Below are positions 22,664 through 32,049 of a stretch of DNA of 64,000 nt, piece after piece. The position numbers and the translations under genes are program-made. The notes under the pieces are model-generated. The model worked only from the letters and a program-made list of their open reading frames with translations. It ran no database searches and had not been told where the DNA came from. Positions within the stretch are counted from its first letter, which is position 1; every line of letters starts with the position of its first letter. This DNA is from Volvox africanus (taxonomy: Eukaryota; Chlorophyta; Chlorophyceae; Chlamydomonadales; Volvocaceae), in NCBI GenBank assembly GCA_030268105.1, contig BSDZ01000003.1, forward strand, positions 5,999,001 to 6,063,000, read 5' to 3'.

Positions 22664-25600
22664 GGGCTTGCCCGGGTTCCTGCGGAGGGGGCACCACCTG
22701 GGATTTCTGAACTAACGCGTGGTCGGTGGTCATCCTTACGGCCAGCCGTTAAGGCATTGTTGCCTTGTGTACTTGGACACATCGAGCGAGTCATTGCGCG
22801 ACGCATCACGCTTGACGGACGCACGGGACTTCTCTGCTTCGACCCGTTGTGTAATTTGTTTACACCTCACCGTCCCCTGTCGTCTATCGATCTGTCTAAC
22901 CACGTGGTTTTGTTCATCCCCTCGTCTCTGCGTGAGATGTCGGAACAGTTGGCCATATACAGGAGGTGTAGGCGTCAATATCCAGGCACGGCCGCATGTG
23001 TTTTACTCCCTGCTTTCTGTCGGCGCAAGGCAGAGGCATCGTTAAGGGGTATGCGGCATGTCCACCGGTTCGAGCCGGGCACCGTTTTGTTTAATGGTGT
23101 GGATCGGGAGGGTACGCTGGCTCCGTGGCCACACCTATCCTACTCGGTTGACGTTTGGTACGAAGCTCCTGATGGGGGTGCCGTTGGTTACGGACCCGCC
23201 TTAAGTGCACTGATGTTGTCTGCTGGGCATGCGCTCGTAGATAACCGTGTCCCTGTGGTTCAGATCGGTTTGAATGGCCGTACTCTGAAGGCACTTGTTG
23301 ACACCGGTGCCAGCGACGACTTCATCTCTGTCGCAGAGGTGAATGCGCTGGGGTTGTCCCCAGAGTCGTCTGATTGTCCACAGGTTACCCTTGCTGACGG
23401 GGGTAAGCATCCCATCGTGGGCAGGATTACCCTTAGCCTATCGTTAGGCCCTTTGCGTGTTGTGACCCGGCCGTACGTGCTGCAGGGCTTAGCAGAGACT
23501 GCACCGTACATAATGGGGTTGTCGACATTACGACAGTACCGCGCGCGCATCGACATGGAGACCGCAACCCTGCATATGTGCAAGGGTACTCTGTCGATTA
23601 AGGTACCTTTCCTGTCGTTCGAACATGTCACACCAAAGGAGGGCGAAACTGAGGCGGTGCCTATGGTTAATTCCTCTGACCGCAATGGCCGCGCGAATCG
23701 AACCAGAGCTAGTCGGGCGTAAGGAGGCCGTCCGTTTGTTACGGAAGGGTGCCCACGGACTGCTTTTAAGGCCGCGGGTGAGCTGTTGTGTCACCACCGC
23801 GCAGATTTCTGTGGATCCTGAGGTTGAGGCCCTACTGTCGCAGTATGAGGACGTCTTTAAAGATATCCCTGGCCTACCACCTATGCGTCCTGTTGATCAC
23901 ACAATCCCTCTCATGCCTGGAGCGCAGCCTACGGCCCGGCCAATGTATAGGTTGAGTCCATTGGAGCTGGACGAAGTGAAGCGCCAGGTGACGGATTTGC
24001 TCGCGAAGGGTATGATACGCCCCAGCACATCCCCGTATTCTGCACCGATTTTGTTTGTCGGTAAGAAGGATGGGACCTTGCGCATGTGCATCGATTACCG
24101 GGGGTTAAATGCGAATACGGTGAAAAATCGCTACCCTTTGCCACGCGTTGACGACCTGTTGGATAAGCTGAAGGGCTCGGCTTATTTTTCCTCAATTGAC
24201 TTACAACAGGGCTACAATCAGATTCGCATCGCTGCCTCTGACATCCCGAAAACCGCTTTTCGGACGCCCTTCGGTCACTTTGAGTATACGGTCCTATCGT
24301 TTGGTTTGACTAATGCCCCTGCGACGTTTCAGGCGGTTATGGACCGAATGTTTAGACCGTTTATCGACAGGTTCGTTGTTTGCTACCTGGATGACATCTT
24401 GGTATATTCTAAGACGCGCGAGGAGCACTTGGAGCATCTTCGGCTCGTGCTCGACGTTATGAGGCGGGAGCAATTGTTTGCTAAACGCGCCAAATGCTTT
24501 TGGGCGCAGCCTCAGGTGGAATATTTTGGTCACATTGTGTCGGCCACCGGTGTGAAGATGGACCCGCGGAAGGTCGCCGTGGTTCGCGATTGGCCTGCGC
24601 CTCAGAACCTCACGGAGCTGCGTAAGTTCCTTGGCTTGACCAATTATTTCCGAAAGTTCATTGAAAAATATTCCATCATTGCGGCCCCGCTTACTAACTT
24701 AACTCGCAAAGGCGTTTTCGTTTCGCTCGAGTCGTGGACGTCGCAATGCCAGCGGGCATTCGAAGAGCTCAAACGAATCGTTGCCGAAGATGTCACCCTT
24801 GCATTCCCTGATTACTCGTTGCCATTTCGTGTTGAGGTAGTGTCTGATGCCTCAATATTTGGAAGCGGCGCTGTATTGTTACAGGAAGGGCGACCGATCG
24901 CCTTCACGAGTAGGAAGTTTTCTGGTGCGGAGATTCGCTACACCACCGGGGAACAGGAGCTTCTGGCCGTGCTGCATGCTTTAAAGGAATGGCGCTGTTA
25001 CCTCGAGGGACGCCCGTTTACTTTAAAGACTGACCATAAGCCCCTAACGTTTTTGCAAAGCGTTCCGACGTTGAACCGCCGTCAAGCTAGGTGGATGGAA
25101 TATCTAGCTAGGTTCAACTGCACCTGGGAGTATATTTCTGGTAAATTGAATATTGCCGATGCTCTCAGTCGACATCCGTCGCTACACGCTGCGATTTTGG
25201 CAGCGCCCGTCGCGCGGCCGCGTAGCGAGGAGGTACCTAGAAAACCTAGAAACTTCGCAAGCAGAATGGCCTTTGGCTACGGACGGAGGGTGCAGCTACG
25301 CAAATCGTCGTTCCGAACGACGACGCGCTACGCTACGACATCCTTGCGCGGTTCCACGAGGACCCGTTAGCAGGACACCCTGGTAGCAAGCGATTGATCG
25401 ACTTGGTGCAACGTTCCTTTTGGTGGCCTCGTTTGGCTAAGGATGCGGCGAACTTCGTCCAGACATGCAGTCTGTGCCAGCGCAATAAGGCTTTGTCCGG
25501 TAAGGGCCATGGGTTGTTGCAACCGTTGCCTGTCCCGGATGCGCCTTGGGAAAGTGTTTCCATGGACTTTGTAGTCGCGCTGCCCAAAACTGAGGGGGGA

Positions 25601-26656
25601 TATGATGCGGTGTTCGTAATGGTCGATCGCCTGACTAAGATGGTCCACCTAGCACCATGTACATCATCCTGCACGGCTGAGCAAACCGCACGTTTGTTTT
25701 TCGACAATGTGGTTCGGTTACACGGGGTTCCCAAAAATGTGATCTCGGACCGCGGTGGACAGTTCACGTCTAAGTTTTGGGAAGCGCTCTGCAAACTAGT
25801 TGGCATGCGCGTCAACCTGAGCACAGCGTATCACCCGCAGACTGATGGTCAAACCGAACGCACAAATCGCACGTTGGGTGATATGTTGCACAATTATGCT
25901 GGTCGCACACCACTTGTTTGGGATACGTATTTGACTGTGGCAGAATTCACGCTTAACAACGCTGTTAACCGCTCTACAGGCAAAAGTCCGTTCTTTCTTA
26001 ACTACGGATTTCATCCCGCGCTACCCGTGTGGCGTGAGTTGGAAGTGAACGTGCCTGCTGCTAAACTTTTTGCCAAGTCTTTTATGTCCCGAATCACAGA
26101 CGCGAAGTCGTGTTTGGACGCGGCGCAGCAACGAACGACGGAATACTATAACAAATCTAAGCAGGATGTGACGTTTTCGGAAGGGCAACTCGTGTTGCTA
26201 AGCACCAAGAACTTGTTTTCCTTGGCCGACGGATCCCGAAAACTCTTACCCCGCTGGATTGGTCCGTATCCTGTCGTGCGCATGGTTGGGAATGTGGCTG
26301 TGGAGCTTGCATTGCCCACTGATATGACCATTCACCCCACGTTTCATGTATCGCTTGTTCGTCCGTATCGTAGTATGGAACCCGTCCCTGAGCCTGCTAA
26401 CACCCCCGCAGCGATCGAACCAGTTCCCGAGACCTGGATCGCTGGTAAACAGAAGTTTTACGATGTGGAGCGGGTGTTAGATTACCGCGCGCGTCGTGTG
26501 GGCCGACACCGACGTAAGCGAACAGTACACGAGTACTTGGTTAAGTGGACAGGGTATACCGACGAGCACAACTCATGGGAACCGGCACGCAACTTCTCAC
26601 AGGACATGAAACCCCTGCTTGAAGAAGCCCGCAAACGTGCCACGCAAGCCCAATGA
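22664..26656 (+). pseudogene. pol: Family-A Pol with frameshift and deletion
   Basis: Follows the Gag TAG in the same frame. The MTase-like domain and protease ([10 protein letters not shown]) are intact. Near 23670 a 2-base loss (VNSSDRNG instead of VNFAVTA) shifts the frame. RT with YLDD and RNase H continue in the new frame to about 25235, where roughly 90 bp between RNase H and the integrase zinc site are replaced by a short run. The original frame resumes and gives integrase DDE residues and chromodomain to 26656. The element's LTRs are nearly identical, so these lesions may have arisen recently or at its last reverse transcription. Confidence 0.92.
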
Positions 26657-26678
26657 CCCCTGCAGTCGATGCTGTATG

Positions 26679-26710
26679 ATGCAGCGAGGACGCTGCATAC
26701 GGGAGGGGGG
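26679..26710 (+). other. PPT with upstream hairpin
   Basis: A perfect stem ATGCAGCG-AGGA-CGCTGCAT (26679-26698) is followed by GGGAGGGGGG (26701-26710), five bases before the 3' LTR. The same pairing of hairpin and polypurine tract occurs in the other family-A copies and, in weaker form, in B and D. Confidence 0.75.
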
Positions 26711-26715
26711 ATAAT

Positions 26716-27539
26716 TGTTGTGCTACGGTTCATTTCCCGCCGACGCGTAGGTCGACGCGATCCTACGAGGCGAAGTGCTTTTGTGATGAACGCATTACAT
26801 ATGAATGAATCTGCATTATATAAATGTATTCGCATACATTTATATATGCATCTGGCATGTTGTCATTATCCATCGCGACATCGCATCATGGCAAATCCGC
26901 CTAGCATGCATGAATAACCGAAGCATTGAAGTGCGCATTATGCTCGTGCTACAAAACGATAAGTAATATTATCTGATATAATATTACTTCATTTAAGCAC
27001 ACGTTGAGAGCGCCGCACTCGTCGCGATACATGCCCTGCAACCGGATATCGTTATCCGGACCCTTGCATCATGCGAATGCCGGAAAGGCTTATACGTTGT
27101 TATGCGTAGACATCGCCTAGGCGCAGTAGGGTTGTCACATCTAGGATCGGCCTCCTAATGTGAATCGTACGGCATTGCGATGCTGCGAGTATAACAGATG
27201 CGAGGACGGCTAAGCTAGACAAGACATTCGATACCGGAGAACACTTGTGTGTTCTACATTACTATTACTATACGATATTCTACTTAGCCCGAGCTAAGCC
27301 TGAACTTCGCTAATCATCGCCGCGTGATGATTGCTTGCTTCCGGCGCTGACGGCGATTTCGTCCATTGCATCATTCCGATCTGTAAGACCGTAAGTTATA
27401 TCTCTCTTCGTCTTGAAGTCTTCCGCTGTCTCTGCTTGCTCTCGCTTGCCTTGCTGTACTTGCAAGTGCTCGCGCATCGGTGTCGATAGTCTTCAGACGT
27501 GCAGATACTTATGAGCAAACGCGAACGAGAGGTACAACA
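26716..27539 (+). repeat. 3' LTR of element 20138-27539
   Basis: 824 bp, TGTTGTGCTACGG...GAGGTACAACA. It is followed by the CTGTA target repeat and the 86-bp tail of the host LTR. Confidence 0.93.
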
Positions 27540-27625
27540 CTGTACTTGCAAGTGCTCGCGCATCGGTGTCGAAAGTCTCCAGACGTGCAGATACTTATGA
27601 GCGAACGCGAACGAGAGGTACAACA
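27540..27625 (+). repeat. Family-A 3' LTR, last 86 bp
   Basis: Tail of the LTR that began at 19395. It opens with the CTGTA duplicate and ends GAGGTACAACA, right before ACTTT and the copia RT. Confidence 0.93.
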
Positions 27626-28485
27626 ACTTTAAGGCCCGCTTAGTGGTGAAAGGATATCTGCAACTCGAAGGACGTATTTGAGGACGTATTTGCTCCTGTT
27701 AGCAAGCATGCGACTTTACGAATCTTGCTAGCAATGGCCGCGACTGGAGACATGGAATTGCATCAGATGGACGTTGCCACTGCTTTCCTGAATGGTGATC
27801 TAGATGAGGTCATCTACGTTAAGCAACCGCCGGGTTTTGAAGAAGGAGGGCCTAAAATAGCAGCCCGTCTTCACAAGGCATTATATGGCTTATGTCAAGC
27901 CTCTCGTTCATGGTATTACACTTTGCGTGAATACCTAATTTCAATAGGTTTTCGGGTGTCACAGGCTGATCTGAGTTTATTCATGCGTGAAGAAAATGGC
28001 GCATTAGTTTACCTGCTCATCTACGTTGACGATGTGTTGATCGCGTCACGAAGTATTGAGGCACTTGCTAAGGTGAAATTGCAAATGATGACTCGATTTG
28101 AGATTCGAGACCTAGACGAGGCAGAATATTTCCTAGGTATGGAGATCCGATGAGATTGGGAATTACGTCGCATTTGCCTTACACAGAACCGCTTGACTAA
28201 TGGTTTGGTGGAGGAGTTCCGCATGAATGATGCCAAGCCGAAGCCGGTTCCCATGGCACCTGGAACTGTCCTACCGCAAACAAAGTCGGACGAGCGGTTG
28301 GAGAGCGAAAAATATCCGTACAATGTGCTTGTTGGGAAGTTGTTATACATAGCGAGCTGTACGCGTCCAGACATTTCCCAAGCCGTGGGAGTGTTGACGC
28401 GGCACATGGCGTGCCCTGGATTACTTCATTGGAAGGCAGCCAAAGAAGTAGTACGATACTTAGCTGGTACTGTGGATTGGATACT
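27626..28485 (+). pseudogene. Ty1/copia reverse transcriptase and start of RNase H
   Basis: Direct continuation of the copia RT that stops at 8367. It reads FKARLVVKGYLQ, then a short tandem duplication (GACGTATTTG twice, near 27660) shifts the frame. After that come FAPVSKHATLRILLAMAA, MDVATAFLNGDLDEVIYVKQ, ALYGLCQASRSWY and the catalytic YVDDVLIAS. A TGA at 28151 sits where an Arg codon (CGA) is expected. RNase H begins (SCTRPDISQAVGVL) but the similarity stops at GTVDWIL. The remaining RNase H and the 3' LTR are gone. Confidence 0.9.
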
Positions 28486-28506
28486 AAACCCTAAATCCCC
28501 AAACCC
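28483..28506 (+). repeat. Telomere-like junction sequence
   Basis: Between the truncated copia RNase H and the end of the family-B LTR lies ACTAAACCCTAAATCCCC followed by AAACCC. It resembles two to three degenerate CCCTAAA units, the C-rich strand of the plant and algal telomere repeat. Two truncated elements meet here, so it may be a repair scar. It is too short to be sure. Confidence 0.35.
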
Positions 28507-28530
28507 AATATACAACAAGCTGGTATCGAG
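28504..28530 (+). other. Family-B 5' LTR end and primer-binding site
   Basis: AATATACAACA (ending 28514) matches the last bases of the family-B 3' LTR (ATATACAACA at 58330). It is followed by AGC and TGGTATCGAGACTG, a primer-binding site like that of family A. The rest of the 5' LTR has been lost. Confidence 0.65.
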
Positions 28531-28670
28531 ACTGTTCCTCCCTGGGACGTCTCGTCAAGTCTTCCGCTGAAATCTTTCCAAGCCTTCTCAAGACTTCCTG
28601 TTTAAATCACTCAAGCCGCTCAAGCCATGCAACGCACTCAAGTCGTTCAAGCCACCCCCTTAAGCAAATC

Positions 28671-30212
28671 ATGGACATCGACCACGATCTTCCTTCGGCT
28701 GATATCCCTCTGGACGAAGAGACATTGCCCGAGGAGCTGGGGGCCGCCATCTTCGCTGTTGTACCTCTCGTTCGCGTTTGCTCATAAGTATCTGCACGTC
28801 TGGAGACTTCGACACCGATGCGCGAGCACTTGCAAGTACAGCAAGGCAAGCGAGAGCAAACAGAGACAGCGGAAGACGAAGAGAGATATAACTTACAGTC
28901 TTACAGATCGGAACGATGCAATGGACGAAATCGCCGTCAGCGCCGGAAGCAAGCAATCATCACGCGGCGGTGATTAGCGAAGTTCAGGCTTAGCTCGGGC
29001 TAAGTAGAATAGCGTATAGCAATAGTAATATAGAACACACGAATGTTCTCCGGTATCGAATGTCTTATCTTGCTTAGCCATCCTCGCATCTGTTATACTC
29101 GCAGCATCGCAATGCCGTACGATTCACATCAGGAGGCCGATCCTAGATGTGACAACCCTACTGCGTATAGGCGATGTCTACGCATAACAACGTATAAGCC
29201 TTTCCGGCATTCGCATGATGCAAGGGTCCGGATAACGATATCCGGTTGCAGGGCATGTATCGCGACGAGTGCGGCGCTCTCAACGTGTGCTTTAATGAAG
29301 TAATATTATATCAGATAATATTACTTATCGTTTCGTAGCACGAGCATAATGCGCACTTCCATGCTTCGGGCTTTCATGCATGCTAGGCGGATTTGCCATG
29401 ATGCGATGTCGCGATGGATAATGACAACATGCCAAATGCATATATAAATGTACACGAATACATTTATATCATGCAGATTCATTCATATGCAATGTGTTCA
29501 TCTCAATAGCACTTCGCCTTGTAGGATCAAATCGACCTACACATCGGCGGGAAACTAACCATAGCACAACATTCGCTGCGGCTAGTACCATTTCTTCAAG
29601 TCAAATCCATCGAAGCGACACTGCTGCCAAGTCGCTCCAATCTGTTCTCCAACAACTTCATTGTCAAACTTCCGAATTCTTGAAGTTCCTTGAAGGCATT
29701 AAAGTGTTGGTGTCAAATCATTTGACACCTGGTGCAGTGGATATTCCTGGGATGGCTCCTGCTGCTGCGGCAACTACTGGTGCTGCTGCTGCGGGCACCT
29801 CTTCTGGGCAACCTGTGCCCCCTCATACTGGACATGAGGACGAGTACAGGACATGGTCTGTGATGACCCCGACGAGGAGACCCCGGCGCCCCTAACCAAG
29901 AAACCCCGGGCTGCATCCATTCGTACTGACATCAGTGGGCAGGAGGATCGGCCACGGGAGGTTAAGGGTGCCGGTAAGTCCACGAGGGGCGGCGGACAGC
30001 AGGGGAGACACTTGGCCCCAAAAGGGGGCCACGTGCGAAAGAGAGGCCAGAAACGGGATCCGGCGGAGTTCTTAGACACATTTAAATGTACCAGACGAGA
30101 ATTTCAGTTTCGGAAACAACATGGGATGTGCCTCCGCTGTGGATCCGACCAGCATAAGGTGGACTCCTGCCCACTCCTGGGGTCGGAGAAACCCAAGGGC
30201 AAGGATGACTAG
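28671..30212 (+). pseudogene. gag: Family-B Gag, split by solo LTR and probably deleted internally
   Basis: Starts at 28671 (MDIDHDLPSADIPLDEE). The solo LTR at 28757-29571 interrupts it; across the TTCGC duplication the frame continues AIFAAAST. A predicted coiled-coil stretch follows (LQSVLQQLHCQTSEF), then an Ala-rich linker. Near 29850 the frame shifts, and the capsid domain seen in family A is missing. The C-terminal part is basic and carries a knuckle CLRCGSDQHKVDSC (C-x2-C-x4-H-x4-C). It ends in TAG at 30210-30212 and the Pol frame follows in phase. The motif LDEETLPEELGAAIFAAAS resembles the first predicted exon of family-A Gag. Confidence 0.8.
28757..29571 (-). mobile_element. Family-A solo LTR (-) (TSD TTCGC)
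   Basis: 815 bp, TGTTGTACCTC...TAGCACAACA. Direct repeats TTCGC at 28752-28756 and 29572-29576 flank it, and the family-B Gag reads across. No internal sequence is present. Confidence 0.93.
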
Positions 30213-31158
30213 GAACTTGCCCAGGCTGGTATAGAGGGAACACCGCCTGGGGTCTTTGCTGTGGGCCAGATGGTAGCTAAATGCCGTGCAGTCCGGGCTC
30301 TTTTGCCCCCTGTTTTAAACCAAGTAGAGCAAGCGATAGGGAGACGTTTTTCTTTTGATGCACGAACTGTCCGTGCTGGCTTTGATGGCTTCTGTAACCT
30401 GTTTGAGCCTCAAGGTCGTCCCCTGTCTTCTGCTAACTTGGGTGGGCATACCATCTTGTTCACTCCCTCTTCACTCTGCAAGCTACAGAAACAATTAGCT
30501 CACTTTAGGGCATGCAAACGTCAACACCCTGATACCTCAGCATGCATCTTGCTGCCTGAGTATGTATCCCGACGCAACCCTTCATTTCTGGCGGGAATGC
30601 AACGGGTCTTAAGGTTTAACCCAGGGACGGCTCTTTTCCATAGCCTTGATATGGCAGGTGAGGTCGTTCAGCTCCCTGGAAGCCCATACTTTGTTGACGT
30701 CCGGTTTGCTGCTCCTAAACCGGTTCAGGAGGGCTTGCCTGAGACTGAACCCTGTATTTCAGTTCTCTGCTTGCCTAAAGCTGCTGCCCTGATAGGTGCT
30801 GGCGTACCTCTGATCACCGTGAGTACGGCAGGTCGTACGTTCACTGCCCTAGCCGACTCTGGAGCCAGTGATGACTTCATTTCGGCATCAGTGGTTACGC
30901 AGCTTGGCCTGAAACCTAGCCCATGCTCCTGGTCAGAAGTTACCCTTGCTGATGGGAGTAAGCAGGCTATCTTGGGGCAGGTTAATGTTCGTCTATCTGC
31001 AGGTCCTTTAAGGTTAAATGTCCGCCCATACGTGTTGCCTGAGCTAACTGATGCTGCCACGTATATCTTGGGTTCTTCCACCCTAGCACAGTATGGGGCT
31101 GTCCTTGACTATGAGTCTAAGTCTTTGCGCCTGCGCAAGGGGACTCTAGTTTGCATGG
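30213..31158 (+). pseudogene. pol: Family-B Pol start: MTase-like domain and protease
   Basis: Open in frame after the Gag TAG. The Dam-like domain runs from about 30320 (IGRRFSFDARTV, GFCNLFEPQGRPLSS, ILFTPSSL, SACILLPEY) and aligns motif by motif with family A and with the NPPY-bearing copy at 52509. TPSS stands in the place of NPPY. The retropepsin has [12 protein letters not shown] near 30848-30880, then GGSK-like LADGSKQ and LGSSTLAQYG. It is cut at 31158 by a family-A LTR after CATGG. RT to chromodomain of the same element resume at 54993. Confidence 0.85.
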
Positions 31159-31991
31159 TGTTGTACCTCTCCTTCGTGTTTGCTCATAAGTATCTGCGCG
31201 TCTGAAGGCTTTCGACACCAATGCGCGAGCACTTGCAAGTACAGCAAGACAAGCGAGAGCAAACAGAGACAGCGGAAGACTTCAAACAAGAAGAGATATA
31301 ACTTACAGTCTTACAGATCGAAGCGGTGCAATGGACGTAATCGCCGTCAGCGCCGGAAGCAAGCAATCATCATGCGGCGGTGAATAGCGAAGTTTAGGCT
31401 TAGCTCGGGCTAAGTAGGATAGCGTATAGTAATAATAACGTAGAACACACGAGTGTTCTCCGGTATCGAATGTCTTATCTTGCTTAGCCGTCCTCGCATC
31501 TGTTATACTCACAGCATCGCAATGTCGTACGATTCACACTAGGAGGCCGATCCTAAGGGTGACAACCCTACTGCGTATAGGCGATGTCTACGCATAACAA
31601 CGTATAAGCCTTTCCGGCATTCGCATGATGCAAGGGTCCGAATAACGATATTCGGTTGCAAGGCATGCATCGCGACGAGTGCGGCGCTCTCAACGTGTGC
31701 TGTAATGAAGTAATATTATATCAAATAATATTACTTATCGTTTCGTAGCACGAGCATAATGCGCATTTCAATGATTCGGTATTTCATGCATGCTAGGCGG
31801 ATTTGCCATGATGCGATGTCGCGATGGATAATGACAACATGCCAAATGTATATATAAATGTATGCAAATACATTTATATCATGCAGGTTTATTCATATGC
31901 AATGATCATTCATGTGTTCGTCAAGATAGCATTTCGCCTCGTAGGGTCGCATCGACCTACGCATCGGCGGGAAATGAACCGTAGCACAACA
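31159..31991 (-). repeat. Family-A LTR (-), left end of tandem array
   Basis: 833 bp, TGTTGTACCTCTCC...GTAGCACAACA, serving as 3' LTR of the left internal region. The left flank is CATGG (31154-31158). No matching duplicate is found at 37.8 or 44.9 kb, which fits loss of the right flank by recombination. Confidence 0.9.
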
Positions 31992-32049
31992 ATTATCCCC
32001 CCTCCCGTATGCAGCGTCCTCGCTGCTTCATACAGCATCAACTGCAGGG

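Larger units (their letters stand above)
20138..27539 (+). mobile_element. Full-length family-A Ty3/gypsy element (TSD CTGTA)
   Basis: 7402 bp, LTRs 20138-20961 and 26716-27539, each 824 bp and differing at about seven positions by hand count. It is inserted in another family-A LTR with target duplication CTGTA (20133-20137; 27540-27544). It keeps Gag, but Pol carries a frameshift and an internal deletion, so it depends on other copies if it moves at all. Confidence 0.94.
8368..27625 (+). mobile_element. 19.3-kb composite family-A insertion in copia RT (TSD ACTTT)
   Basis: The cluster starts with TGTTGTGCTACGG at 8368 and ends with GAGGTACAACA at 27625. It is flanked by ACTTT at 8363-8367 and 27626-27630, and the copia RT reads across the two flanks. 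Inside are a 21-bp LTR start (8368-8388), a truncated plus LTR, a minus element, a plus pol fragment with 3' LTR, and a complete plus element nested in that LTR. The outer borders are secure; the internal history is inferred. Confidence 0.88.
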
